Below, in pieces: positions 1-7,020 of a stretch of 17,191 bases of DNA. Source of the stretch: CAZGQY01 sp964528035 (lineage in GTDB: Bacteria > Pseudomonadota > Gammaproteobacteria > Methylococcales > UBA1147); NCBI GenBank assembly GCA_964528035.1, contig CAZGQY010000083.1, positions 1 to 17,191 on the forward strand. Reading direction: 5' to 3'. Numbering within the stretch: the stretch's first letter is position 1; each line of letters opens with the position of its first letter. Made by a program: the position numbers and the translations under genes. Under the pieces are notes generated by a model. The model saw only the letters and a list, made by a program, of their open reading frames with translations, was not told where the DNA came from and did no database searches.

Positions 1-271
1 GTATCAATGTATGATGAACGATACGATCCCGGAATGGTGCTGCAGAAATCTGTCTGGGCTTTCTGTCATGCACAAGAAAACGTCTGTAACCCCGTGGGCG
101 GTAACGCCCACCAACAAGTTCATCCCGCAAATCGATTAGTTCACGATCCACATTCAAGCTAAAACTGGCCACATCAGGTCGCCGCGACTTTCCTTTTTTA
201 GCTTTTAGATAAGCCTGCCAAAGGTTTTCCGGGCGAACTAAACATTGCCACTGCGAAACATTTTCAACCAT
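1..271 (-). CDS. DGR reverse transcriptase, N-terminal 90 residues (cut by window edge)
   Basis: This frame is too short for a normal ORF listing because the window ends inside it. Starting at ATG 271-269 it runs open for 90 codons to base 2. The translation carries the typical N-terminal block of DGR reverse transcriptases: LRDELVGGRYRPRGYRRF, then VHDRKPRQISAAPFRDRIVHH at about residues 66-87. This matches the conserved 'L..EL..G.Y.P..Y..F...DPK.R.ISAAPFRDRVVHHAL' region just before RT motifs 1-2. The catalytic YxDD motif would lie outside the window. Its start overlaps the avd stop by eight bases (264-271, ATGGTTGA), so the two are probably translationally coupled. In DGRs this enzyme copies the template repeat RNA with adenine-specific errors and feeds the cDNA into the variable region of the target gene. 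Assignment rests on motif recognition and on the neighbouring avd and variable region. Confidence 0.9.
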   Translation of the reverse strand, partial: MVENVSQWQCLVRPENLWQAYLKAKKGKSRRPDVASFSLNVDRELIDLRDELVGGRYRPRGYRRFLVHDRKPRQISAAPFRDRIVHHTLI

Positions 272-635
272 GAATACTTGTACCCAGGGTCGATTTTCGC
301 CAACCCCCGATCTGGCGTCCCAGCATAACCATCTGTTCCGCGCCATGATTGTACGATTTGAACGAGCAGCCCTTAAGCTCAAAGCCGAGACGCCAGAAAT
401 GCCGAGCCACCGCCAGTTTACGATTGGCGCAGGCCAAGTGCTGTAGTTTGTTATTGCCTTTCTGATAAGTCGCTTCCAACAGATTTTCCAGGACTTCCAT
501 TAATAATAATTCCAGCTTTTCTCCGAGCGTAAAGCGTCGTGTTCGAGGAAACTGATCCAGCTGCGGCAGCATCCACGCAAGAAGCTGATGGCAATCGTTA
601 ATTGCAACGGGCAACTGGGGTTGGTCATTTTTCAT
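264..635 (-). CDS. avd: DGR accessory variability determinant (Avd), four-helix bundle protein
   Basis: A 123-residue, Lys/Arg-rich, all-helical protein of the usual Avd length (about 110-130 aa). Recognisable family features are the RRFTLGEKLELLLMEVLENL helix at about residues 33-52, then LLEATYQKGNNKLQHLACAN, a third helix RKLAVARHFWRLGFEL, and the C-terminal LGRQIGGWRKS stretch. Avd forms a basic pentameric barrel that binds the reverse transcriptase and the template RNA and is needed for mutagenic retrohoming. It starts 48 bases after the target-gene stop, with a strong ribosome binding site (AGGAGA, 641-646 on the minus strand, 5 bases from ATG). It overlaps the RT start by eight bases. 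The target-avd-RT order is standard for DGRs, but the tight avd-RT junction leaves no room for a template repeat between them. Confidence 0.93.
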   Translation of the reverse strand: MKNDQPQLPVAINDCHQLLAWMLPQLDQFPRTRRFTLGEKLELLLMEVLENLLEATYQKGNNKLQHLACANRKLAVARHFWRLGFELKGCSFKSYNHGAEQMVMLGRQIGGWRKSTLGTSIHG

Positions 636-640
636 GGTTT

Positions 641-646
641 TCTCCT
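641..646 (-). promoter_or_regulatory. Ribosome binding site of avd
   Basis: AGGAGA on the minus strand, five bases before the avd ATG (635-633). It is the best Shine-Dalgarno match among the retroelement genes. It suggests that avd is translated independently rather than coupled to the large target gene. Confidence 0.75.
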
Positions 647-683
647 GATTTTTTTAAAAGTGAAACAGAAAAAAGCAAAAAGT

Positions 684-3600
684 CTAAGGTGTCCTGGCAA
701 GCCGAAAACCAGCATTGATGAACGCTCCATCCGCCCTGAGCCAGCTCCGGTTGGCGGAACGCAGGAGGGCCGGTCTGTTGCTCCACGAACCGCCGCGAAT
801 CGACCGCCGCGAACAATCACCGCCATTGATTTCCAGCCAGGCACTGCCGTCAGTCGGCGCGTTCTGGTAATTTTCATGCCAGCAATCCTCAACCCATTCC
901 CAGACATTGCCGGACATATTACGCAAAACGAATGCATTGGACTTGAAAGCCGTTACCGGTGCAGTGTGAATATAACCGTCTTTACAAGCCGCGTATTCCC
1001 GATCCTCTGGAAATTGCCCACTTGCTTTAGCGGTCTGGTCGGCACCATTGGCATACTCGCATTGCACTTTGTCAGCCCAGAAATATGCACTCTGGCTACC
1101 CGCTCTGGCTGCGTATTCCCATTCAGCTTCAGTCGGCAGACGGTAACCGCCAGACTTGGTATTTGCATTTAACCACTTGATATATTTCTGTGCACCCTTC
1201 CAGGACACATTGATGACCGGACGATTGCCGCGACCCCAGCCTTCATCGTCAGCTTCAGGGCATTCTCCCGCGTCCACACAACGCTGCCATTGGTCAAAAG
1301 TCAGTTCAGTTTCCGCCATCTGGAATGTCGGCACGGATACTTTGTGCCGCGGACCTTCGTCTGTATCTCTGCCTTGTTCAGTTCCGGGCGACCCCATCAT
1401 AAACTTACCCGCTGGAATCTGAACCATTTTTGGAAGAATCGGCTGAATTGTACCCGCTATCGTTGGTTTGCTTGGATCATTCGCTAGTGTTTGCGAATCG
1501 GCCTGCCGCCACTGAATTGTATTCGCATACGCCGTCTGCAAAAATGGCACCTGTGGCTCAGAATCTTGAAATACTGTGCCCGTTCGAGGCAATGCGCGGA
1601 TTTGTACCGTTACCGTTCCTTCCTGATTAAAGACCGGGTAAGATTCTCCCCAGCTCATGTACCCCGCAACCTGGCCGATTTCTGCCGCAATCCTGGACGG
1701 CGCATCGATGCGGTTTTGTTTCACTGAATCATCCTGTAAATACGCCACACCAAAACCCGCCGCGCTTAAACCGACTCCCATAGGCTCCAACAAACCTGCT
1801 GCATCCGGGTGGTAGCGCAGCGTGACAGTGTGTTGGGCAAACGAGACTTTTTTCTGCTCCAGCAGGTACCGCCCGTAAAAACTTTCTCCGTAGCTGTGCC
1901 ACATTGTCCAAACCACTCCGGGCAATAGTGCTGCCAGCAAACACGCCTGCACCAGGGGCAGCCCTATACGTATCACTTGTTCAGGAAACTCTTTCATTTT
2001 CCGTGCAACAAAGGATAATTCGTTATTTACGCGCGGAGTCAACAACACGCGGGTAAAAATGGCGTCACGCAGCGGACTGTCGTGTTTTGAGCCAATGAGC
2101 TGTTGCTTTAACCAGTAAATAAACCAGAACGATGGGGACGGTACCGCGTCTAAAGCAATTCGACGCCCATTGATTTTTTCTTTACTGTCGAACAGGGCCT
2201 GAAAAAATGCAACCAATTGCTGGTAATCCTTAGGATAGTTCCGCTGCTGCCAATGTAGCAGCGCCTCGCGCAACCATTGCGGCAACCAGCCCTGGCGACA
2301 CCACGGCAAGGTCATGGTTTTCAGTAAGGCCGCAGACTGCAATGGTTTTTCGCAGTCAGAACGGCTGAGCACTTCGAATAATGTGTAGCTCAGTTCGCCG
2401 TGCAGCTTGGGGTACATGGCCATCGCAGCTAAAAGCCGCATTCCTTCATCTCCGACCCGGGTTTCCAACCAATCAATCGGCTGATCGGGATCCCCTACAA
2501 TCGTACTTCCGCACCAACCCTGATCGAACTCCTGGTGAAAAAATGAGTTTGGCTGTGTTTGCACCTTGGCTTCGCTTAACAACGCGCCCAGATCATCCTG
2601 TTGCTCCATGACTCGAAAAGCATTCCCTTGAGTCTTGAGATGAATCGCCTGCTGAGGTTCGGGGCTGGTGAGTAATGCCAGAAGCGCATGATCGCGATGC
2701 TGCAGGCTTTTCGCCCAATCCTGTATTTCTTCGCTCAATCGATAAAACAACAGTTGGTGATCCACGACAATCAGCACACGACTACCACTGTGCGCCGCGA
2801 TTACCTGGTCAAACGGTAACGGTTTTTGCATGCGGTTACCCGCAACCCATAACCATTCCGGATGACGATCAAAATCGTAAAAATGCACGCGGATTTGAGC
2901 GCTTTTCAATTGCTCTTTGATCTGCCGTATGAGCCACGCTGCCTGATCACGTAAATGGCGACTGTCTGAAATCAACACATAGTCACCGCGTCGTTTGTGC
3001 TGACGGCGGATCAGGCTCGGAAAACCAGCGGCGCGAGCTGTGGCCTTCACCGATGAAGGCCAGTTTATTTTTGTCTGTCCGGTGGCAACAAAGCGCAACT
3101 TGGCCAGGTTTGAGTTAAACCCCGGGAACAGAGTATTGCCATAAGATTCAGCCACCACGTTATACGCAATCTGATCCGCCCGGCTGCGCGCCTGCTCAAA
3201 TAATACACGGCGAGCCCAGAACAGTAATGCAACCAACACCAACCACAACAAACCTGCCGCACCAATAACAAGATAACCTGCACGCCACAGATCACTTTTT
3301 TCCTGTTGATTCAGCGTAAGTACCGGCGGCGGCTCACGCCTGGGAACAGTTTGCAATAAAGGTATTTCGGAGCTGATTTTTTTGACACTGCCAGTTCCCT
3401 TTTTCGGAACCAGCGGCGGTTTTACAATGACAGTCTTAGAGTCAATTATTTGATTTCCCGGCGAAGACTGAAGATACTGAGATAAACCAATCACTACAGC
3501 AAGTAACACCGCAAAAAAAACCGCGATTACTCTTCTGTATCGTTTTTTAAGCCTGGTAATCAGGCTAGCGTACCAGCCTTCGTTCGCCAGTCGCGCAGGC

Positions 3601-3929
3601 TTGTCTTTGTTTCCGGACCGTTCCCGTTCAGGTGCCAAACCGGAAGATTCTGCAGAATCTTCAAGCCTCTGTGAAAAGTTTTGCCAGCAATCATCGAACA
3701 GGCCAATTTGTTCCTGGCGACTGCACAACAGCGCACCCAGGGCCAGCGCATAGTCATCCAGGTTTTGCGGCAAATCGTTATTCAAACGCCACAGCGCAAA
3801 TAAATCGTATACGCGCGCCTGCTGATCCGTGGTCAACTGTATATTCACGTGGCGCTGCCATGACCGCAGAAACACTTCCAATTGTTGCAGTTGTTCGCGC
3901 CAAATTTTTTGCGTCGGCGTTTCACGCAT
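684..3929 (-). CDS. DGR target: membrane CoxE/vWA-like protein with C-terminal FGE-sulfatase (C-type lectin fold) variable domain
   Basis: 1081 residues. Residues ~1-90 resemble the N-terminal helical module of CoxE-type vWA proteins, which partner MoxR ATPases (note VYDLFALWRL, ALALGALLCSRQEQIGLFDD). Membrane segments lie at about 134-151, 218-240 and 655-676. Positive clusters (RLKKRYRR, WARR, VARKMK) put residues 241-654 in the cytoplasm and the C-terminal half outside. Residues ~300-450 form an alpha/beta region resembling vWA, but with DSRHLRD where the metal-site DxSxS would be. Residues ~833-1081 are an FGE-sulfatase/SUMF1-like domain, with RLPTEAEWEYAAR (930-942), MSGNVWEW (1005-1012) and GFRLAR (1074-1079); its tip is the DGR variable region. 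In DGRs this fold displays hypervariable residues for ligand binding, so a sensor role is inferred, not enzymatic activity. It starts 13 bases after the ATPase stop, with AAGGA about ten bases upstream, and ends with TAG. Confidence 0.88.
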   Translation of the reverse strand: MRETPTQKIWREQLQQLEVFLRSWQRHVNIQLTTDQQARVYDLFALWRLNNDLPQNLDDYALALGALLCSRQEQIGLFDDCWQNFSQRLEDSAESSGLAPERERSGNKDKPARLANEGWYASLITRLKKRYRRVIAVFFAVLLAVVIGLSQYLQSSPGNQIIDSKTVIVKPPLVPKKGTGSVKKISSEIPLLQTVPRREPPPVLTLNQQEKSDLWRAGYLVIGAAGLLWLVLVALLFWARRVLFEQARSRADQIAYNVVAESYGNTLFPGFNSNLAKLRFVATGQTKINWPSSVKATARAAGFPSLIRRQHKRRGDYVLISDSRHLRDQAAWLIRQIKEQLKSAQIRVHFYDFDRHPEWLWVAGNRMQKPLPFDQVIAAHSGSRVLIVVDHQLLFYRLSEEIQDWAKSLQHRDHALLALLTSPEPQQAIHLKTQGNAFRVMEQQDDLGALLSEAKVQTQPNSFFHQEFDQGWCGSTIVGDPDQPIDWLETRVGDEGMRLLAAMAMYPKLHGELSYTLFEVLSRSDCEKPLQSAALLKTMTLPWCRQGWLPQWLREALLHWQQRNYPKDYQQLVAFFQALFDSKEKINGRRIALDAVPSPSFWFIYWLKQQLIGSKHDSPLRDAIFTRVLLTPRVNNELSFVARKMKEFPEQVIRIGLPLVQACLLAALLPGVVWTMWHSYGESFYGRYLLEQKKVSFAQHTVTLRYHPDAAGLLEPMGVGLSAAGFGVAYLQDDSVKQNRIDAPSRIAAEIGQVAGYMSWGESYPVFNQEGTVTVQIRALPRTGTVFQDSEPQVPFLQTAYANTIQWRQADSQTLANDPSKPTIAGTIQPILPKMVQIPAGKFMMGSPGTEQGRDTDEGPRHKVSVPTFQMAETELTFDQWQRCVDAGECPEADDEGWGRGNRPVINVSWKGAQKYIKWLNANTKSGGYRLPTEAEWEYAARAGSQSAYFWADKVQCEYANGADQTAKASGQFPEDREYAACKDGYIHTAPVTAFKSNAFVLRNMSGNVWEWVEDCWHENYQNAPTDGSAWLEINGGDCSRRSIRGGSWSNRPALLRSANRSWLRADGAFINAGFRLARTP
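690..797 (-). other. DGR variable region (VR) at the 3' end of the target gene
   Basis: The last ~36 codons before the TAG stop of the target gene encode the typical DGR variable segment of FGE/C-type-lectin targets. An invariant RGGSW (residues 1045-1049) leads in and GFRLAR (1074-1079) closes it. Between them are scattered codons of NNC/NNT form (AGC, AAC, GCC, CTC, AGC, CTC, TTC, ATC, AAT, GCT). These fit a template rich in AAC/AAT, where A is replaced at random and stop codons cannot arise. Candidate diversified positions are S1050-R1052, A1054-L1055, R1061-L1064 and G1068-A1073. The exact boundaries and the mutated sites can only be fixed against the template repeat, which is not in the window. 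Confidence 0.85.
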
Positions 3930-3942
3930 GATCGCGGTTTCC

Positions 3943-5052
3943 TTAGCTTTTTTTCTGCCAGTTTTCTACCAATGCTGGCAAGCGTTGCTGATCCTTTTCA
4001 ATTTTCAATAGGCAGTGACTGGCAAGATCACACCAGACTTCGCCACCAATGTCGCTTTCGGTTAAGCCCTCCTGCCTCTCTGCCATGATTAGAAACCAGC
4101 TCAACAGTTCACCGGTGGATGGCTGTTTTTCCAAACTTGGATCCTTGCGCAGGACCTCAAAAAAATCCAGGCAGCGATTCTGAAATGCACTACTCAGCGA
4201 TTTCAAATTCTGCTGCAGACGGTTCTTGATGATTTTGTGCAGTATCTCTGTGTTCGGAGCTTCGATATGGTAATAAATGCAACGCCTCAAAAAAGGTTCC
4301 GGTAACACTTTCTCCGAATTACTGGTAATGACCACCAATGGCCGCAACTGTAATTCTTCTGCTGTGGGGTTTTGGTGATTCGCCTAAAGGGATATGGGGC
4401 GACTACTCAATTCAGGAATAAAAAATTCCAGCTTGCGAATTTCTTCCAGGATGTCGTTGCAGAAATCATCTGGCGCTTTGTCTATTTCATCGATCAATAC
4501 CACAGAGGGTCTATTTTCACTTTGTGGTAAGTTTTTCTCGACGCGCTCAGGGCATGCCTGATCCATAAGCCCCAACTTCTCAAGCCGGGCCTGGGGAAGC
4601 GCGCGTAAGATGGCCAGACCCAGGCCCTGAAAACGCAGAAAATGGCGAATATCCACACCTTCATCGGAGCTTATTACTTGGCCTTTGCTCGTACCGTCCT
4701 CATCTTGTACACGTCGAGCCACCTGTGCCGTATACAACCTGCGCAAATGATCCACATGATAGAAAAGATTCTCAGCCTCACTGGTGGATTTAACCGCAAA
4801 AAGGATTGGACTGCCGCAACCCATTTCATAGGCAATACGGTGGGCCAATTGGGTTTTACCAACCCCGGGCTTACCGGTGACTAATAATGGCATGCCCAAG
4901 GTTAATGCGGTATTGACGGCAGCGATCAGTCGCCTATCCTCGATATGGTAGCCCGCCGGGTGATCACTGCCATCCAGCCACAGCCTTTGGAGTTTTTTCC
5001 AATTGTCGGGTTTCGCATCGCCCGCACCCTGAAACAGAAATCTGTTATTCAT
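3943..5052 (-). pseudogene. MoxR-type AAA+ ATPase interrupted by an in-frame TAG stop
   Basis: Read from ATG 5052 to TAA 3943 the frame has 369 sense/stop codons and a single internal TAG at 4386-4384 (codon 223). Both halves lie in the same frame and join into one MoxR ATPase. Walker A is GKPGVGKT (60-67) and Walker B is VVLIDEID (184-191). After the stop, sensor 1 lies in VVITSNSE (240-247) and the arginine-finger region in LPEPFLRRC (250-258), followed by the C-terminal lid. MoxR ATPases remodel vWA-domain partners, so the adjacent CoxE/vWA-like gene is the expected partner. The start overlaps the protease stop as ATGA (5049-5052). The amber codon falls in a variable loop before sensor 1; CAG or TGG is a one-step ancestor. 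A fragment starting at TTG 4347 could be made but would lack the nucleotide-binding half. So the gene is probably inactive, unless TAG is suppressed or is a sequencing error. Confidence 0.85.
4384..4386 (-). other. In-frame amber (TAG) codon inside the MoxR ATPase gene
   Basis: The minus strand reads CCC ATA TCC CTT TAG GCG AAT. Upstream and downstream segments are in the same frame (5052 to 4347 is 235 whole codons), so this is a point nonsense change, not a frameshift. Nearby genes (fumC and the DGR target) use TAG as a genuine terminator, which argues against TAG being reassigned in this organism. Confidence 0.9.
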
Positions 5053-6596
5053 TGTTGTTGTCCATATTGTTGACTGACTTTTTCTATCTGGTCTTTAAAT
5101 GCTCTATATGTATAGGGCGGGTACTGGTCTTCAATCAAGCCATCCTCAAGCTGTTCGTAAATATCCTTGAGTTTATACAACGCTTGACCGGGCGGGTAAA
5201 TTCCGCTGAGTTCCAACAATCGTTCTATATAAATGCGCCAATTTTCCATATCTTCCGGAAAAATGTAATCCAGCCTAAAGCAGTGCTCGATTCGCTTCGT
5301 GAGTTCGCGATCTGCCTTAATAAAAAAAAGCAAGGCCAAGGGTTGTGCATCAGATTTTCCAACCCGCTGTGTCCATTCCCGATTAAACTGGCGTAGCCAT
5401 GCAAAGCGTTGATTCCATTGATTACGAATCCGCCAGGGCGCGAATAAGGATCCGAAGATGCCACCACTCCCGGAATCGACCGGTTTCATAATAAGTACTC
5501 TGGGTCTTGGCATACACTTCAACGATGTAAGCACATTTTGTTCCAGTTCATTCAGATCCAAAGCCCTTTCATACCCATCATCCTGTTTTAACGAACACTG
5601 CAGTACTTCAGATATTTCTTCAATACAACCCTGCCTGAATTCCTTATAGGTTCTAACATTCCAAACTTCTTTGACTGAATTGACACAAAAATCGTCTTTT
5701 TCTGTACGCTTCAGCAAATTGTCCGATTTATTCTCTTGTTGCCCTCCGCCAAGCTGCAAACCCAGAGCCTTGGAAAAATCCTCCGGCACATCGTCTTTGT
5801 CCAGATGCGACACACACAAACAAAGTTTCAAACCTTTATTTCCATGCCCCAGATGGTCTAGTACATGTTTGAAGGCGTTTTGGGGTCGTCCAATAAAGAT
5901 CGAAAGCGCTTTGAAATTCCGATACAATCGATCAAGGTCGCGATTTGCAACTGTCGGGGATTTATCCGGTGAACATTCGTCAGCAGTGCACCGATTTACG
6001 AATTTTTTAATCTCAGGATCGTTTTGACTCAGTTCCTGCAACCATTTCCGAATACGGTACAGAGGTAAAATTAGACTTTTCTGCTCCCGCTTGTGACGCT
6101 TGATAACCATGCCAAAAACTTCAGAACACTGCTTTTTTGCTACGGCTCCACCGCTTGAACCTTCGCCCACACGATGATCGAAAAGAAAACCATCATCACA
6201 GGACTTGCTAATTGTATAAGAGCTGGTTTGATCCTGGTTTCCGCTATCCCGATCAACTATGTAACCAACTACTGAAGATCCTTCATAGGGTTCTTGTTCG
6301 AGAACAACACTTGAGAATGGCTGGCCAGTTACATCATCTGGTAGCCGAATTAGAGCAATATCCTCGTCTGGATGACAGAAAATACAGTCGACGTTAATTT
6401 TCTTTTCAATGACTCCCGGCATCGGTCCCAGAGTCATATTTTCGCGCAACTTATCGGAATTATCCCGAACATTATGCCGTGCAGTGAGCACAAGAGACGG
6501 CGCAATAAAAAACGCGCTACCAATAATTTCTCCGTGGTTAACCGGGCCAGGCCATAGACTGACAACACTGTCTTTAGGATTTTTCGCGGGCTTCAT
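5049..6596 (-). CDS. Trypsin-like serine protease with large C-terminal regulatory (STAND-like?) domain
   Basis: 515 residues with no signal peptide or membrane segment, so probably cytoplasmic. Residues ~10-190 are a chymotrypsin-fold protease with a complete triad. His41 is in VLTARHNV, Asp79 in HPDEDIALIRLP, and Ser148 in GEGSSGGAV (G-x-S-G-G). Residues ~200-515 do not match a family I can name firmly. Two hydrophobic strand-like stretches (LKLCLCVSHLD, ~235-245; LALLFFIKAD, ~425-434) and a helical tail recall the inactive STAND (iSTAND) domains that follow trypsin domains in bacterial conflict systems. The start overlaps the stop of the upstream Trypco1-like frame as ATGA (6593-6596), and the stop overlaps the ATPase start in the same way (5049-5052), so translation is coupled through three genes. 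The inferred role is an effector protease activated by the downstream ATPase/sensor. Protease call is firm; C-terminal domain and role are tentative. Confidence 0.9.
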   Translation of the reverse strand: MKPAKNPKDSVVSLWPGPVNHGEIIGSAFFIAPSLVLTARHNVRDNSDKLRENMTLGPMPGVIEKKINVDCIFCHPDEDIALIRLPDDVTGQPFSSVVLEQEPYEGSSVVGYIVDRDSGNQDQTSSYTISKSCDDGFLFDHRVGEGSSGGAVAKKQCSEVFGMVIKRHKREQKSLILPLYRIRKWLQELSQNDPEIKKFVNRCTADECSPDKSPTVANRDLDRLYRNFKALSIFIGRPQNAFKHVLDHLGHGNKGLKLCLCVSHLDKDDVPEDFSKALGLQLGGGQQENKSDNLLKRTEKDDFCVNSVKEVWNVRTYKEFRQGCIEEISEVLQCSLKQDDGYERALDLNELEQNVLTSLKCMPRPRVLIMKPVDSGSGGIFGSLFAPWRIRNQWNQRFAWLRQFNREWTQRVGKSDAQPLALLFFIKADRELTKRIEHCFRLDYIFPEDMENWRIYIERLLELSGIYPPGQALYKLKDIYEQLEDGLIEDQYPPYTYRAFKDQIEKVSQQYGQQQ

Positions 6597-6931
6597 TCAA
6601 CCGGCCGCGTCCATTTCGCAATCACTTTGATCGCACCGGTGGCTTCACCTTCTGTGATAAAGGGTATGCCTGCTTTACCCTTGAAACCCAGGTTAATTTC
6701 CAGCGATCATTCCTGAGGTTGCGCACCCTTCAGCGCTGACTGCACAGTCTCGCTAAGCGCCTTTATGGTGTCTTCAACCTGACTACCTGCTTCTCTGACC
6801 TTGCTCTGGGTGCTAACCTCTTCGTAAGGATCATCCTTCTCAGCGGTTACACCCTGCTGCTCAACATCCGATACTTCAACGTATAGTTCCTGGTCACCAA
6901 ACTTAACCACTTGAATAGATCTTCCGCCCAT
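6593..6931 (-). pseudogene. Trypco1-like (trypsin-co-occurring) small protein interrupted by an in-frame TGA
   Basis: From ATG 6931 the frame stops after 74 residues at TGA 6709-6707. It then continues in frame for 37 more codons (ending IKVIAKWTRPVE) to a TGA at 6595-6593 that overlaps the protease ATG as ATGA. That overlap, repeated at the next gene junction, shows the longer 112-residue frame is the ancestral gene. The N-terminus (GGRSIQVVKFGDQELYVEVS) and the post-stop segment (EINLGFKGKAGIPF) resemble trypsin-co-occurring domain 1 (Trypco1, CU044_2847 family). Those are small proteins that sit next to trypsin-like proteases in conflict operons; their function is unknown. TGG (Trp) is the most likely ancestral codon. 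A good ribosome binding site (AGGGAG, 6939-6944) sits seven bases before the start. The truncated product lacks the C-terminal strands and may not fold. The family call is by recollection of pattern, so moderate. Confidence 0.75.
6707..6709 (-). other. In-frame TGA codon inside the Trypco1-like gene
   Basis: The minus strand reads CCT CAG GAA TGA TCG CTG GAA ATT. The frame is open on both sides, and the second stop coincides with the start of the protease gene. A TGG-to-TGA transition is the simplest origin. avd and the protease end with TGA, so TGA is a normal stop here. Confidence 0.85.
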
Positions 6932-6938
6932 TTTCTCG

Positions 6939-6944
6939 CTCCCT
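6939..6944 (-). promoter_or_regulatory. Ribosome binding site of the first operon gene
   Basis: AGGGAG within AGAGGGAG on the minus strand, seven bases before ATG 6931-6929. The downstream protease and ATPase genes rely on ATGA overlaps instead, so this site probably sets translation for the front of the operon. Confidence 0.7.
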
Positions 6945-6990
6945 CTGTTGATTTCTGATAACCCGGATTTTGGTTTTCATCCGTGAGGGT

Positions 6991-7020
6991 ACTATAAGGT
7001 TTTTTTGCTTGTAAAGAAAA
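6991..7020 (-). promoter_or_regulatory. Possible promoter of the conflict/DGR operon
   Basis: On the minus strand a TATAGT -10-like hexamer (6996-6991) lies about 60 bases before the first start codon. It is preceded by an A-tract and a T-rich -35 region without a good TTGACA match (TTTCTT at 17-base spacing). A weak or regulated promoter is possible. This is a visual match only. Confidence 0.3.

Noticed and set aside
1..683. Template repeat inside the window
   Set aside because: No second copy of the variable-region 3' end or of the GGSW-coding segment was found on either strand. The only gaps are 48 bases and an 8-base overlap.
632..937. Two short minus-strand frames overlapping the variable region and the avd upstream region
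   Set aside because: They run out of frame through the real target gene, whose motifs read correctly through this region.
588..1172. 194-aa open frame on the plus strand opposite the FGE domain
   Set aside because: It lies wholly antisense to the conserved FGE and variable-region codons, has low-complexity composition and no recognisable family. It is a shadow frame.
3943..4347. Independent 134-aa gene starting at TTG 4347
   Set aside because: Its sequence is the sensor 1 to lid half of the MoxR domain, in the same frame as the upstream half, with no convincing ribosome binding site. It is a fragment, not a separate gene.
3943..5052. Recoding or frameshift to explain the split ATPase and the split Trypco1-like gene
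   Set aside because: Each interruption is a single in-frame stop without a phase change. Nearby intact genes use TAG and TGA as ordinary stops, and no slippery or SECIS-like element was recognised. Nonsense mutation is simpler.
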